Source: Nomia melanderi (taxonomy: Eukaryota > Arthropoda > Insecta > Hymenoptera > Halictidae). Taken from it: a DNA stretch of 64,000 nt. A program made the position numbers and the translations under genes. The notes beneath the pieces were generated by a model, which saw only the letters and a program-made list of their open reading frames with translations, did no database searches and was not told where the DNA came from. This document shows, piece by piece, positions 1-13,455 of this stretch. The first letter of the stretch is position 1, and every line of letters begins with the position of its first letter. The stretch is taken from assembly GCF_051020985.1 (NCBI RefSeq), contig NW_027475140.1:310001-374000 (forward strand). The letters are read 5' to 3'.

Positions 1-3000
1 CTCTAATAGCACCCGAGATATCACCAGATATATATTGGATTTTACCCTGACCCTGAGTGTCCGGCCCCATGAGACTGTGCTTTTCTCGGCCCCTGGTGGT
101 CCGCGGTCGTTCCCGCTGCACAGATTCATGCGCCAGGGCCTCCTGCAGATAATTCACTTTCGTTTATTGCGCTATCTCTAACAGCACCCGAGACATCACC
201 AGATATATATTGGATTTTTCCCTTACCCTGAGTGTGCGGCCCCATGAGACGGTGGTTTTCTCGGCCCCTGGTGGTCCTAGGTCGTTCCCGCTGCACAGAT
301 GCATGCGCCAGGGCCTCCTGCAGATAATTCCCTTTGGCTTATTGCGCTATCTCTAATAGCACCCGAGATATCACCAGATATATATTGGATTTTCCCCTGA
401 CCCTGAGTGTCCGGCCTCATGAGACTGTGGTTTTCTCGGCCCCTGGTGGTCCGAGGTCGTTCCCGCTGCACAGATTCATGCGCCAGGGCCTCCTACAGAC
501 AATGCACTTTGATTTATTGCGCTATCTGTAATAGCACCCGAGATATCACCAGATATATATTGGATTTTACCCTGACCCTGCGTGTCCGGCCCCATGAGAC
601 TGTGGTTTTTTCGGCCCCTGGTGGTCCGAGGTCGTTCCCGCTGCACAGATTCATGCGCCAGGTCCTCCTACAGACAATGCACTTTGATTTATTGCGCTAT
701 CTGTAATAGCACCCGAGATATCAGCAGATATATATTGGATTTTTCCCTGACCCTGAGTGTCCGGCCCCATGAGACGGTCGTTTTCTCGGCCCCTGGTGGT
801 CCGAGGTCGTTCCCGCTGCACAGATTCATGCGCCAGGGCCTCCTGCAGATAATTCACTTTGGTTTATTGCGCTATCTCTAATAGCACCCGAGATATCACC
901 AGATATATATTGGATTTTACCCTGACCCTGAGTGTCCGGCCCCATGAGACGGTGCTTTTCTCGGCCCCTGGTGGTCCGCGGTCGTTCCCGCTGCACAGAT
1001 TCATGCGCCAGGGCCTCCTGCAGATAATTCACTTTCGTTTATTGCGCTATCTCTAATAGCACCCGAGACATCACCAGATATATATTGGATTTTTCCCTTA
1101 CCCTGAGTGTCCGGCCCCATGAGACGGTGGTTTTCTCGGCCCCTGGTGGTCCTAGGTCGTTCCCGCTGCACAGATGCATGCGCCAGGGCCTCCTGCAGAT
1201 AATTCCCTTTGGCTTATTGCGCTATCTCTAATAGCGCCCGAGATATCACCAGATATATATTGGATTTTTCACTGACCCTGAGCGTCCGGCCCCATGAGAC
1301 TGTGGTTTTCTCGGCCCCTGGAGGTCCGAGGTCGTTCACGCTGCACAGGTTCATGCGCCAGGGTCTCCTACAGACAATGCACTTTGATTTATTGCGCTAT
1401 CTCTAATAGCACCCGAGATATCACCAGATATATATTGGATTTTCCCCTGACCCTGAGTGTCCGGCCCCATGAGACTGTGGTTTTCTCGGCCCCTGGTGGT
1501 CCGAGGTCGTTCCCGTTGCACAGATTCATGCGCCAGGGCCCCCTGCAGAAAATTCACTTTGGTTTATTGCGCTGTCTCTAATAGCACCCGAGATATCACC
1601 AGATATATATTGGATTTTCCCCTGACCCTGAGTGTCCGGCCTCATGAGACTGTGGTTTTCTCGGCCCCTGGTGGTCCGAGGTCGTTCCCGCTGCACAGAT
1701 TCATGCGCCAGGGCCTCCTACAGACAATGCACTCTGATTTATTACGCTATCTCTAATAGCACCCGAGATATCACCAGATATATATTGGATTTTACCCTGA
1801 CCCTGAGTGTCCGGCCCCATGAGACTGTGCTTTTCTCGGCCCCTGGTGGTCCGAGGTCGTTCCCGCTGAACAGATTCATACGCCAGGACCTCCTACAGAC
1901 AATGCACTTTGATTTATTGCGCTATCTGTAATAGCACCCGACATATCACCAGATATATATTGGATTTTACCCTGACCCTGAGTGTCCGGCCCCATGAGAC
2001 GGTCGTTGTCTTGGCCCCTGGCGGTCCGAGGACGTCCCCGCTGCACAGACTCATGCGCCAGGGCCTCCTACAGGTAATGCACTTTGATTTATTGTGCTAT
2101 CTGTAATAGCGCCCGAGATATCACCAGATCTATATTGGATTTTCCCCTGACCCTGAGTGTCCGGCCCCATGAGACTGTGGTTTTCTCGGCCCCTGGTGGT
2201 CCGAGGTCGTTCCCGTTGCACAGATTCATGCGCCAGGGCCTCCTGCAGATAATTCACTTTGGTTTATTGCGCTATCTGTAATAGCACCCGAGATATCACC
2301 AGATCTATATTGGATTTTCCCCTGACCCTGAGTGTCCGACCCCATGAGACTGTGGTCTTCTCGGCCACTGGTGGTCCGAGGTCGTTCCCGCTGGCCACAT
2401 TTATACGCCAGGGCCTCCTACAGACAATGCACTTTGATTTATTGCGCTATCTGTAATAGCACCCGAGATATCACCAGATCTATATTGGATTTTTCCCTGA
2501 CCCTGAGTGTCCGGCCCCATGAGACGGTGGTTTTCTCGGCCCCTGGTGGTCCGCGGTCGTTCCCGCTGCACAGATTCATGCGCCAGGGCCCCCTGCAGAT
2601 AATTCACTTTCGTTTATTGCGCTATCTCTAATAGCACCCGAGACATCACCAGATATATATTGGATTTTTCCCTTACCCTGAGTGTCCGGCCCCATGAGAC
2701 GGTGGTTTTCTCGGCCCCTGGTGGTCCTAGGTCGTTCCTGCTGCACAGATGCATGCGGCAGGGCCTCCTGCAGATAATTCCCTTTGGCTTATTGCGCTAT
2801 CTCTAATAGCGCCCGTGATATCACCAGATATATATTGGATTTTTCCCTGACCCTGAGTGTCCGGCCCCATGAGACTGCGGTTTTCTCGGCCCCTGGTGGT
2901 CCGAGGTCGTTCCCGCTGCACAAATTCATGCGCCAGGGCCTCCTACAGACAATGCACTTTGATTTATTGCTCTATCTGTAATAGCACCCGAGATATCACC

Positions 3001-6000
3001 AGATATATATTGGATTTTCCCCTGACCCTGAGTGTCCGGCCCCATGAGACTGTGGTTTTCTCGGCCCCTGGTGGTCCGAGGTCGTTCCCGCTGCACAGAT
3101 TCATGCGCCAGGGCCTCCTACAGACAATGCACTTTGATTTATTGCGCTATCTGTAATAGCACCCGAGATATCAGCAGATATATATTGGATTTTTCACTGA
3201 CCCTGAGAGTCCGGCCCCATGAGACGGTCGTTTTCTCGGCCCCTGGTGGTCCGCGGTCGTTCCCGCTGCACAGATTCATGCGCCAGGGCCTCCTGCAGAT
3301 AATTCACTTTGGTTTATTGCGCTATCTCTAATAGCACCCGAGATATCACCAGATATATATTGGATTTTACCCTGACCCTGAGTGTCCGGCCCCATGAGAC
3401 TGTGCTTTTCTCGGCCCCTGGTGGTCCGAGGTCGTTCCCGCTGCACAGATTCATGCGCCAGGGCCTCCTACAGACAATGCACTTTGATTTATTGCGCTAT
3501 CTGTTATAGCACCCGAGATATCACCACATATATATTGGATTTTTCCCTGACCCTGAATGTCCGGCCCCATGAGACTGCGGTTTTCTCGGCCCCTGGTGGT
3601 CCGAGGTCGTTCCCGCAGCACACATTCATGCGCCAGGGCCTCCTACAGACAATGCACTTTGATTTATTGCTCTATCTGTAATAGCACCAGAGATATCACC
3701 AGATATATATTGGATTTTCCCCTGACCCTGAGTGTCCGGCCCCATGAGACTGTGGTTTTCTCGGCCCCTGGTGGTCCGAGGTCGTTCCCGCTGCACAGAT
3801 TCATGCGCCAGGGCCTCCTACAGACAATGCACTTTGATTTATTGCGCTATCTGTAATAGCACCCGAGATATCACCAGATATATATTGGATTTTTCCCTGA
3901 CCCTGAGTGTCCGGCCCCATGAGACGGTGGATGTCTCGGCCCCTGATAGTCCGAGATCCTTCCCGCTGCACAGATTCATGCGCCAGGGCCTCCTGCAGAT
4001 AATTCCCTTTGGCTTATTGCGCTATCTCTAATAGCGCCCGAGATATCACCAGATATATATTGGATTTTTCCCTTACCCTGAGTGTCCGGCCCCATGAGAC
4101 GGTGGTTTTCTCGGCCCCTGGTGGTCCTAGGTCGTTCCCGCTGCACAGATGCATGCGCCAGGGCCTCCTGCAGATAATTTCCTTTGGCTTATTGCGCTAT
4201 CTCTAATAGCGCCCGAGATATCACCAGATATATATTGGATTTTTCCCTGACCCTGAGTGTCCGGCCCCATGAGACTGCGGTTTTCTCGGCCCCTGGTGGT
4301 CCGAGGTCGTCCCGCTGCACACATTCATGCGCCAGGGCCTCCTACAGACAATGCACTTTGATTTATTGCTCTATCTGTAATAGCACCCGAGATATCACCA
4401 GATATATATTGGATTTTCCCCTGACCCTGAGTGTCCGGCCCCATGAGACTGTGGTTTTCTCGGCCCCTGGTGGTCCGAGGTCGTTCCCGCTGCACAGATT
4501 CATGCGCCAGGGCCTCCTACAGACAATGCACTTTGATTTATTGCGCTATCTGTTATAGCACCCGAGATATCACCAGATATATATTGGATTTTACCCTGAC
4601 CCTGAGTGTCCGGCCCCATGAGACTGTGGTTTTCTCGGCCCCTGGTGGTCCGAGGTCGTTCCCGCTGCACAGATTCATGCGCCAGGGCCTCCTACAGACA
4701 AGACACTTTGATTTATTGCGCTATCTGTTATAGCACCCGAGATATCACCAGATATATATTGGATTTTACCCTGACCCTGAGTGTCCGGCCCCATGAGACT
4801 GTGGTTTTCTCGGCCTCTGGTGGTCCGAGGTCGTTCCCGCTGCACAGATTCATGCGCCAGGGCCTCCTACAGACAATGCACTTTGATTTATTGCGCTATC
4901 TGTAATAGCACCCGAGATATCACCAGATCTATATTGGATTTTCCCCTGACCCTGAGTGTCCGGCCCCATGAGACTGTGGTTTTCTCGGCCCCTGGTGGTC
5001 CGAGGACGTTCCCGTTGCACAGATTCATGCGCAAGGGCCTCCTGCAGATAATTCACTTTGGTTTATTGCGCTATCTGTAATAGCACCCGAGATATCACCA
5101 GATCTATATTGGATTTTCCCCTGACCCTGAGTGTCCGGCCCCATGAGACTGTGGTTTTCTCGGCCCCTGGTGGTCCGGGGTCGTTCCCGTTGCACAGATT
5201 CATGCGCCAGGGCCTCCTGCAGATAATTCACTTTGGTTTATTGCGCTATCTCTAATAGCACCCGAGATATCACCAGATATATATTGGATTTTTCACTGAC
5301 CCTGAGCGTCCGGCCCCATGAGACGGTCGTTTTCTCGGCCCCTGGTGGTCCGAGGTCGTTCCCGCTGCACAGGTTCATGCGCCAGGGTCTCCTACAGACA
5401 ATGCACTTTGATTTATTGCGCTATCTGTAATAGCACCCGAGATATCACCACATATATATTGGATTTTTCCCTGACCCTGAATGTCCGGCCCCATGAGACT
5501 GCGGTTTTCTCGGCCCCTGGTGGTCCGAGGTCGTTCCCGCTGCACACATTCATGCGCCAGGGCCTCCTACAGACAATGCACTTTGATTTATTGTTCTATC
5601 TGTAATAGCACCAGAGATATCACCAGATATATATTGGATTTTCTCCTGACCCTGAGTGTCCGGCCCCATGAGACTGTGGTTTTCTCGGCCCCTGGTGGTC
5701 CGAGGTCGTTCCCGCTGCACAGATTCATGCGCCAGGGCCTCCTACAGACAATGCACTTTGATTTATTGCGCTATCTGTAATAGCACCCGAGATATCACCA
5801 GATATATATTGGATTTTTCCCTGACCCTGAGTGTCCGGCCCCATGAGACGGTGGATGTCTCGGCCCCTGATGGTCCGAGATCCTTCCCGCTGCACAGATT
5901 CATGCGCCAGGGCCTCCTGCAGATAATTCCCTTTGGCTTATTGCGCTATCTCTAATAGCGCCCGAGATATCACCAGATATATATTGGATTTTTCCCTGAC

Positions 6001-9000
6001 CCTGAGTGTCCGGCCCCATGAGACTGCGGTTTTCTCGGCCCCTGGTGGTCCGAGGTCGTTCCCGCTGCACACATTCATGCGCCAGGGCCTCCTACAGAGA
6101 ATGCACTTTGATTTATTGCTCTATCTGTAATAGCACCCGAGATATCACCAGATATATATTGGATTTTCCCCTGACCCTGAGTGTCCGGCCCCATGAGACT
6201 GTGGTTTTCTCGGCCCCTGGTGGTCCGAGGTCGTTCCCGCTGCACAGATTCATGCGCCAGGGCCTCCTACAGACAATGCACTTTGATTTATTGCGCTATC
6301 TGTTATAGCACCCGAGATATCACCAGATATATATTGGATTTTACCCTGACCCTGAGTGTCCGGCCCCATGAGACGGTCGTTGTCTCGGCCCCTGGAGGTC
6401 CGAGGACGTTCCCGCTGCACAGATTCATGCGCCAGGGCCTCCTACAGGTAATGCACTTTGATTTATTGCGCTATCTGTAATAGCACCCGAGATATCACCA
6501 GATCTATATTGGATTTTCCACTGACCCTGAGTGTCCGGCCCCATGAGACTGTGGTTTTCTCGGCCCCTGGTGGTCCGAGGACGTTCCCGTTGCACAGATT
6601 CATGCGCAAGGGCCTCCTGCAGATAATTCACTTTGGTTTATTGCGCTATGTGTAATAGCACCCGAGATATCACCAGATCTATATTGGATTTTCCCCTGAC
6701 CCTGAGTGTCCGGCCCCATGAGACTGTGGTTTTCTCGGCCCCTGGTGGTCCGGGGTCGTTCCCGTTGCACAGATTCATGCGCCAGGGCCTCCTGCAGATA
6801 ATTCACTTTGGTTTATTGCGCTATCTCTAATAGCACCCGAGATATCACCAGATATATATTGGATTTTTCACTCACCCTGAGCGTCCGGCCCCATGAGACG
6901 GTCGTTTTCTCGGCCCCTGGTGGTCCGAGGTCGTTCCCGCTGCGCAGGTTCATGCGCCAGGGTCTCCTACAGACAATGCACTTTGGTTTATTGCGCCATA
7001 TGTAATAGCACCCGAGATATCACCACATATATATTGGATTTTTCACTGACCCTGAGTGTCCGGCCCCATGAGACGGTGGTTTTCTCGGTCCCTGGTGTTC
7101 CGAGGTCGTTCCCGCTGCACAGATTCATGCGCCAGGGCCTCCTACAGACAATGCACTTTGATTTATTGCGCTATCTCTAATAGCACCCGAGATATCACCA
7201 GATATATATTGGATTTTCCCCTGACCCTGAGTGTCCGGCCCCATGAGACTGTGGTTTTCTCGGCCCCTGGTGGTCCGAGGTCGTTCCCGTTGCACAGATT
7301 CATGCGCCAGGGCCTCCTGCAGATAACTCACTTTGGTTTATTGCGCTATGTCTAATAGCACCCGAGATATCACCAGATATATATTGGATTTTTCCCTTAC
7401 CCTGAGTGTCCGGCCCCATGAGACGGTGGTTTTCTCGGCCCCTGGTGGTCCTAGGTCGTTCCCGCTGCACAGATGCATGCGCCAGGGCCTCCTGCAGATA
7501 ATTCCCTTTGGCTTATTGCGCTATCTCTAATAGCGCCCGAGATATCACCAGATATATATTGGATTTTTCCCTGACCCTGAGTGTCCGGCCCCATGAGACT
7601 GCGGTTTTCTCGGCCCCTGGTGGTCCGAGGTCGTTCCCGCTGCACACATTCATGCGCCAGGGCCTCCTACAGACAATGCACTTTGATTTATTGCTCTATC
7701 TGTAATAGCACCCGAGATATCACCAGATATATATTGGATTTTCCCCTGACCCCGAGTGTCCGGCCCCATGAGACTGTGGTTTTCTCGGCCCCTGGTGGTC
7801 CGAGGTCGTTCCCGCTGCACGGATTCATGCGCCAGGGCCTCCTACAGACAATGCACTTTGATTTATTGCGCTATCTGTAATAGCATCCGAGATATCACCA
7901 GATATATATTGGATTTTTCCCTGACCCTGAGTGTCCGGCCCCATGAGACGGTGGATGTCTCGGCCCCCGATGGTCCGAGATCGTTCCCGCTGCACAGATT
8001 CATGCGCCAGGGCCTCCTGCAGACAATTCACTTTGGTTTATTGCGCTATCTCTAATAGCACCCGAGATATCACCAGATATATATTGGATTTTTCCCCGAC
8101 CCTGAGTGTCCGGCCCCATGAGACGGTGGATGTCTCGGCCCCCGATGGTCCGAGATCGTTCCCGCTGCACAGATTCATGCGCCAGGGCCTCCTACAGACA
8201 ATGCACTTTGGTTTATTACGCTATCTCTAATAGCACCCGAGATATCACCAGATATATACTGGATTTTCCCCTGACCCTGAGTGTCCGGCCCCATGAGACT
8301 GTGGTTTTTTCGGCCCCTGGTGGTCCGAGGTCGTTCCCGCTGCACAGATTCATGCGCCAGGGCCTCCTGCAGATAATTCACTTTGGTTTATTGCGCTATC
8401 TCTAATAGCACCCGAGATATCACCAGATATATATTGGATTTTCCCCTGACCCTGAGTGTCCGGCCCCATGAGACTGTGGTTTTCTCGGCCCCTGGTGGTC
8501 CGAGGTCGTTCCCGCTGCACAGATTCATGCGCCAGGGCCTCCTACAGACAATGCACTTTGATTTATTGCGCTATCTGTAATAGCACACGAGATATCACCA
8601 GATATATAATGGATTTTACCCTGACCATGAGGGTCCGGCCCCATGAGACTGTGGTTTTTTCGGCCCCTGGTGGTCCGACGTCGTTCCCGCTGCACAGATT
8701 CATGCGCCAGGGCCTCCTACAGACAATGCACTTTGATTTATTGCGCTATCTGTAATAGCACCCGAGATATCACCAGATATATATTGGATTTTACCCTGAC
8801 CCTGAGCGTCCGGCCCCATGAGACGGTGGTTGTCTCGGCCCCAGGAGGTCCGAGGACGTTCCCGCTTGCACAGATTCATGCGCCAGGGCATCCTGCAGAT
8901 AATTCACTTTGGTTTATTGCGCTATCTCTAATAGCACCCGAGATATCACCAGATATATACTGGATTTTCCCCTGACCCTGAGTGTCCGGCCCCATGAGAC

Positions 9001-10371
9001 TGAGGTTTTCTCGGCCCCTGGTGGTCCGAGGTCGTTCCCGCTGCACAGATTCATCCGCCAGGGCCTCCTACAGACAATGCACTTTGATTTATTGCGCTAT
9101 CTGTAATAGCACCCGAGATATCACCAGATATATATTGGATTTTTCACTGACCCTGAGTGTCCGGCCCCATGAGACGGTGGTTGTCTCGGCCCCTGGGGGT
9201 CCGAGGACGTTCCCGCTGCACAGATTCATGCGCCAGGGCCTCCTGCAGATAATTCACTTTGGTTTATTGCGCTATCTCTAATAGCACCCGAGATATCAAG
9301 AGATATATACTGGATTTTCCCCTGACCCTGAGTGTCCGGCTCCATGGGACTGTGGTTTTCTCGGCCCCTGGTGGTCCGAGGTCGTTCCCGCTGCACAGAT
9401 TCATGCGCCAGGGCCTCCTACAGACAATGCACTTTGATTTATTGCGCTATGTCTAATAGCACCCGAGATATCACCAGATATATATTGGATTTTTCCCTTA
9501 CCCTGAGCGTCCGGCCCCATGAGACGGTCGTTTTCTCGGGCCCTGGTGGTCCGAGGTCGTTCCCGCTGCACAGATTCATGCGCCAGGGCCTCCTACAGAC
9601 AATGCACTTTGATTTATTGCGCTATCTGTAATAGCACCCGAGATATCACCACATATATATTGGATTTTTATCTGACCCTGAGTGTCCGGCCCCGTGAGAC
9701 GGTGGATGTCTCGGCCCCTGATGGTCCGAGATCGTTCCCGCTGCACAGATTCATGCGCCAGGGCCTCCTGCAGACAATTCACTTTGGTTTATTGCGCTAT
9801 CTCTAATAGCACCCGAGATATCACCAGATATATATTGGATTTTTCCCCGACCCTGAGTGTCCGGCCCCATGAGACGGTGGTTTTCTCGGCCGCTGGTGGT
9901 CCGAGGTCGTTCCCGCTGGCCAGATTCATGCGCCAGGGTCTCCTACAGACAATGCACTATGATTTATTGCGCTATCTGTAATAGCACCCGAGATATCACC
10001 AGATCTATATTGGATTTTCCCCTGACCCTGAGTATCCGGCCCCATGAGACTGTGGTTTTCTCGGCCCCTGGTTGTCCGAGGTCGTTCCCGTTGCACAGAT
10101 TCATGCGCCAGGGCCTCCTGCAGATAATTCACTTTGGTTTATTGCGCTATCTCTAATAGCACCCGAGATATCACCAGATATATATTGGATTTTTCACTGA
10201 CCCTGAGCGTCCGGCCCCATGAGACGGTCGTTTTCTCGGCCCCTGGTGGTCCGAGAACGTTCCCGCTGAACAGGTTCATGCGCCAGCGTCTCCTACAGAC
10301 AATGCACTTTGATTTATTGCGCTATCTGTAATAGCACCCGAGATATCACCAGATATATATTGGATTTTTCA

Positions 10372-10385
10372 CTGACCCTGAGTGT
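10372..10385 (+). other. Unoccupied paralogous target site of the retroelement
   Basis: This monomer has CTGACCCTGAGTGT followed directly by CCTGCCCCATGAGACGG. It carries the same flanking variants (left TTTTTCA, right CCTGCC and CTGGTGTTCCGAGG) that surround the inserted retroelement at 13361. It is therefore a close paralogue of the pre-insertion site and contains the 14-bp target once. The insertion point corresponds to 10385/10386. Confidence 0.85.
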
Positions 10386-11946
10386 CCTGCCCCATGAGAC
10401 GGTGGTTTTCTCGGCCCCTGGTGTTCCGAGGTCGTTCCCGCTGCACAGATTCATGCGCCAGGGCCTCCGACAGACAATGCACTTTGATTTATTGCGCTAT
10501 CTCTAATAGCGCCCGAGATATCACCAGATATATATTGGATTTTTCCCTGACCCTGAGTGTCCGGCCCCATGAGACTGCGGTTTTCTCGGCCCCTGGTGGT
10601 CCGAGGTCGTTCCTGCTGCACAGATTCATGCGCCAGGGCCTCCTGCAGACAATTCACTTTGGTTTATTGCGCTATCTCTAATAGCACCCGAGATATCACC
10701 CGATATATATTGGATTTTTCCCCGACTCTGAGTGTCCGGCCCCATGAGACGGTGGTTTTCTCGGCCGCTGGTGGTCCGAGGTCGTTCCCGCTGGCCAGAT
10801 TCATGCGCCAGGGCCTCCTACAGACAATGCACTATGATTTATTGCGCTATTTGTAATAGCACCCGAGATATCACCAGATCTATATTGGATTTTCCCCTGA
10901 CCCTGAGTATCCGGCCCCATGAGACTGTGGTTTTCTCGGCCCCTGGTGGTCCGAGGTCGTTCCCGCTGCACAGATTCATGCGCCAGGGCCTCCTACAGAC
11001 AATGCACTTTGATTTATTGCGCTATGTCTAATAGCACCCGAGATATCACCAGATATATATTGGATTTTTCCCTTACCCTGAGCGTCCGGCCCCATGAGAC
11101 GGTCGTTTTCTCGGGCCCTGGTGGTCCGAGGTCGTTCCCGCTGCACAGATTCATGCGCCAGGGCCTCCTACAGACAATGCACTTTGATTTATTGCGCTAT
11201 CTGTAATAGCACCCGAGATATCACCACATATATATTGGATTTTTATCTGACCCTGAGTGTCCGGCCCCGTGAGACGGTGGATGTCTCGGCCCCTGATGGT
11301 CCGAGATCGTTCCCGCTGCACAGATTCATGCGCCAGGGCCTCCTGCAGACAATTCACTTTGGTTTATTGCGCTATCTCTAATAGCACCCGAGATATCACC
11401 AGATATATATTGGATTTTTCCCCGACCCTGAGTGTCCGGCCCCATGAGACGGTGGTTTTCTCGGCCGCTGGTGGTCCGAGGTCGTTCCCGCTGGCCAGAT
11501 TCATGCGCCAGGGTCTCCTACAGACAATGCACTATGATTTATTGCGCTATCTGTAATAGCACCCGAGATATCACCAGATCTATATTGGATTTTCCCCTGA
11601 CCCTGAGTATCCGGCCCCATGAGACTGTGGTTTTCTCGGCCCCTGGTTGTCCGAGGTCGTTCCCGTTGCACAGATTCATGCGCCAGGGCCTCCTGCAGAT
11701 AATTCACTTTGGTTTATTGCGCTATCTCTAATAGCACCCGAGATATCACCAGATATATATTGGATTTTTCACTGACCCTGAGCGTCCGGCCCCATGAGAC
11801 GGTCGTTTTCTCGGCCCCTGGTGGTCCGAGAACGTTCCCGCTGAACAGGTTCATGCGCCAGCGTCTCCTACAGACAATGCACTTTGATTTATTGCGCTAT
11901 CTGTAATAGCACCCGAGATATCACCAGATATATATTGGATTTTTCA

Positions 11947-11960
11947 CTGACCCTGAGTGT
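11947..11960 (+). other. Second unoccupied paralogous target site
   Basis: This has the same 14 bases and flanking variants as 10372-10385. It lies exactly 1400 bp (8 monomers) upstream of the left target-site copy at 13347 and has no insert. The insertion point corresponds to 11960/11961. Confidence 0.85.
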
Positions 11961-13346
11961 CCTGCCCCATGAGACGGTGGTTTTCTCGGCCCCTGGTGTT
12001 CCGAGGTCGTTCCCGCTGCACAGATTCATGCGCCAGGGCCTCCGACAGACAATGCACTTTGATTTATTGCGCTATCTCTAATAGCGCCCGAGATATCACC
12101 AGATATATATTGGATTTTTCCCTGACCCTGAGTGTCCGGCCCCATGAGACTGCGGTTTTCTCGGCCCCTGGTGGTCCGAGGTCGTTCCTGCTGCACAGAT
12201 TCATGCGCCAGGGCCTCCTGCAGACAATTCACTTTGGTTTATTGCGCTATCTCTAATAGCACCCGAGATATCACCCGATATATATTGGATTTTTCCCCGA
12301 CTCTGAGTGTCCGGCCCCATGAGACGGTGGTTTTCTCGGCCGCTGGTGGTCCGAGGTCGTTCCCGCTGGCCAGATTCATGCGCCAGGGCCTCCTACAGAC
12401 AATGCACTATGATTTATTGCGCTATTTGTAATAGCACCCGAGATATCACCAGATCTATATTGGATTTTCCCCTGACCCTGAGTATCCGGCCCCATGAGAC
12501 TGTGGTTTTCTCGGCCCCTGGTGGTCCGAGGTCGTTCCCGTTGCACAGATTCATGCGCCAGGGCCTCCTGCAGATAATTCACTTTGGTTTATTGCGCTAT
12601 CTCTAATAGCACCCGAGATATCACCAGATATATATTGGATTTTTCACTGACCCTGAGCGTCCGGCCCCATGAGACGGTGGTTTTCTCGGCCCCTGGTGTT
12701 CCGAGGTCGTTCCCGCTGCACAGATTCATGCGCCAGGGCCTCCTACAGACAATGCACTTTGATTTATTGCGCTATCTCTAATAGCGCCCGAGATATCACC
12801 AGATATATATTGGATTTTTCCCCGACCCTGAGTGTCCGGCCCCATGAGACGGTGGTTTTCTCGGCCGCTGGTGGTCCGAGGTCGTTCCCGCTGGCCAGAT
12901 TCATGCGCCAGGGCCTCCTACAGACAATGCACTATGATTTATTGCGCTATCTGTAATAGCACCCGAGATATCACCAGATCTATATTGGATTTTCCCCTGA
13001 CCCTGAGTATCCGGCCCCATGAGACTGTGGTTTTCTCGGCCCCTGGTGGTCCGAGGTCGTTCCCGTTGCACAGATTCATGCGCCAGGGCCTCCTGCAGAT
13101 AATTCACTTTGGTTTATTGCGCTATCTCTAATAGCACCCGAGATATCACCAGATATATATTGGATTTTTCACTGACCCTGAGCGTCCGGCCCCATGAGAC
13201 GGTCGTTTTCTCGGCCCCTGGTGGTCCGAGAACGTTCCCGCTGAACAGGTTCATGCGCCAGCGTCTCCTACAGACAATGCACTTTGATTTATTGCGCTAT
13301 CTGTAATAGCACCCGAGATATCACCAGATATATATTGGATTTTTCA

Positions 13347-13360
13347 CTGACCCTGAGTGT
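13347..13360 (+). repeat. Target-site duplication, left copy (14 bp)
   Basis: CTGACCCTGAGTGT directly precedes the insert and recurs at 15791-15804 directly after it. Removing 13361-15804 restores an uninterrupted 175-bp phase (15791 to 15966 is one monomer). R1 elements in 28S rDNA also make 14-bp duplications (established knowledge), which is suggestive but not proof of relationship. Confidence 0.93.
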
Positions 13361-13455
13361 GGGGTATACAGGTGCACAGCTTCATTCTGGCACAGCCAAC
13401 CTCTCCTCCACGTGGTGTACCCTGGGAAACTTTCGAGTTTGCCAACGAGGCTCTG
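13361..13455 (+). ncRNA. HDV-like self-cleaving ribozyme at the 5' end
   Basis: Fold drawn by hand. P1: 13361-13367 (GGGGTAT) with 13417-13423 (GTACCCT), starting with a G1-U wobble as in HDV. P2: 13391-13397 (CACAGCC) with 13449-13455 (GGCTCTG), one C-C mismatch. P3: 13399-13401 (ACC) with 13414-13416 (GGT), joined directly to P1. GGG at 13424-13426 follows P1, as in HDV, and could form P1.1 with the C-rich L3. P4: AAACT (13427-13431), TTCG loop, AGTTT (13436-13440). J4/2 is GCCAACGA (13441-13448) and holds candidate catalytic cytosines, including CCAA. Strand order P1-P2-P3-P3'-P1'-P4-P2' is the HDV nested double pseudoknot. G1 is exactly the first base of the insert, so cleavage would define the element's RNA 5' end, as in R2. 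J1/2 (23 nt) and L3 (12 nt) are longer than in HDV. Activity is not shown by sequence. Confidence 0.78.

Larger units (their letters stand above)
9354..12540. repeat. 9-monomer higher-order repeat, 1575 bp, two tandem copies
   Basis: The stretch from about 9354 matches the stretch from about 10929 at an offset of 1575 bp (9 x 175). Shared private variants include the CCCGTGAGACGG and GGATGTCTCGG monomer (9690-9720 and 11265-11295), the CTGGCCAGA variant, the CGCTGAACAGG variant and the GTGTCCTGCC variant. The match ends near 12540, where CGCTGC in the first copy meets CGTTGC in the second. Near-identity over whole blocks, with more divergence between adjacent monomers, is the mark of a recent tandem duplication by unequal exchange. 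Boundaries are good to a few tens of bases. Confidence 0.85.
1..13360. repeat. 175-bp satellite array A (~76 monomers)
   Basis: Head-to-tail monomers of 175 bp with no spacer. The GATATC of successive monomers recurs at exact 175-bp steps (for example 367 and 542). Each monomer has an AT-rich part (GATATCACCAGATATATATTGG) followed by a GC-rich part containing TCGGCCCCTGGTGGTCCGA and TTCCCGCTGCACAGATTCATGC. Neighbours differ at scattered single bases. Indels are very rare: one base is missing near 4309 and one T is added near 8866. The open frames of 65-100 codons repeat with the monomer, end at the shared TAATAG and exist on both strands, so they are not genes. No transcript or protein function can be assigned. 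It fits a centromeric or heterochromatic satellite, but location is inference. Confidence 0.97.

Noticed and set aside
465..485. CENP-B box in the monomer (TTCCCGCTGCACAG region)
   Set aside because: The spacing and key bases do not match the NTTCGNNNNANNCGGGN motif on either strand.
4184..4558. Longer 124-codon satellite frame (and 37611-37982, 123 codons; 8643-8975, 110 codons)
   Set aside because: These arise from one-base indels in a single monomer (near 4309, 37712 and 8866) that shift two overlapping satellite frames together.
1..13360. Dozens of 65-100-codon open frames on both strands (also in arrays B and C)
   Set aside because: They recur with the 175-bp period, appear in several frames and on both strands, end at shared TAATAG sites and have no codon-level conservation. 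They are by-products of the satellite.
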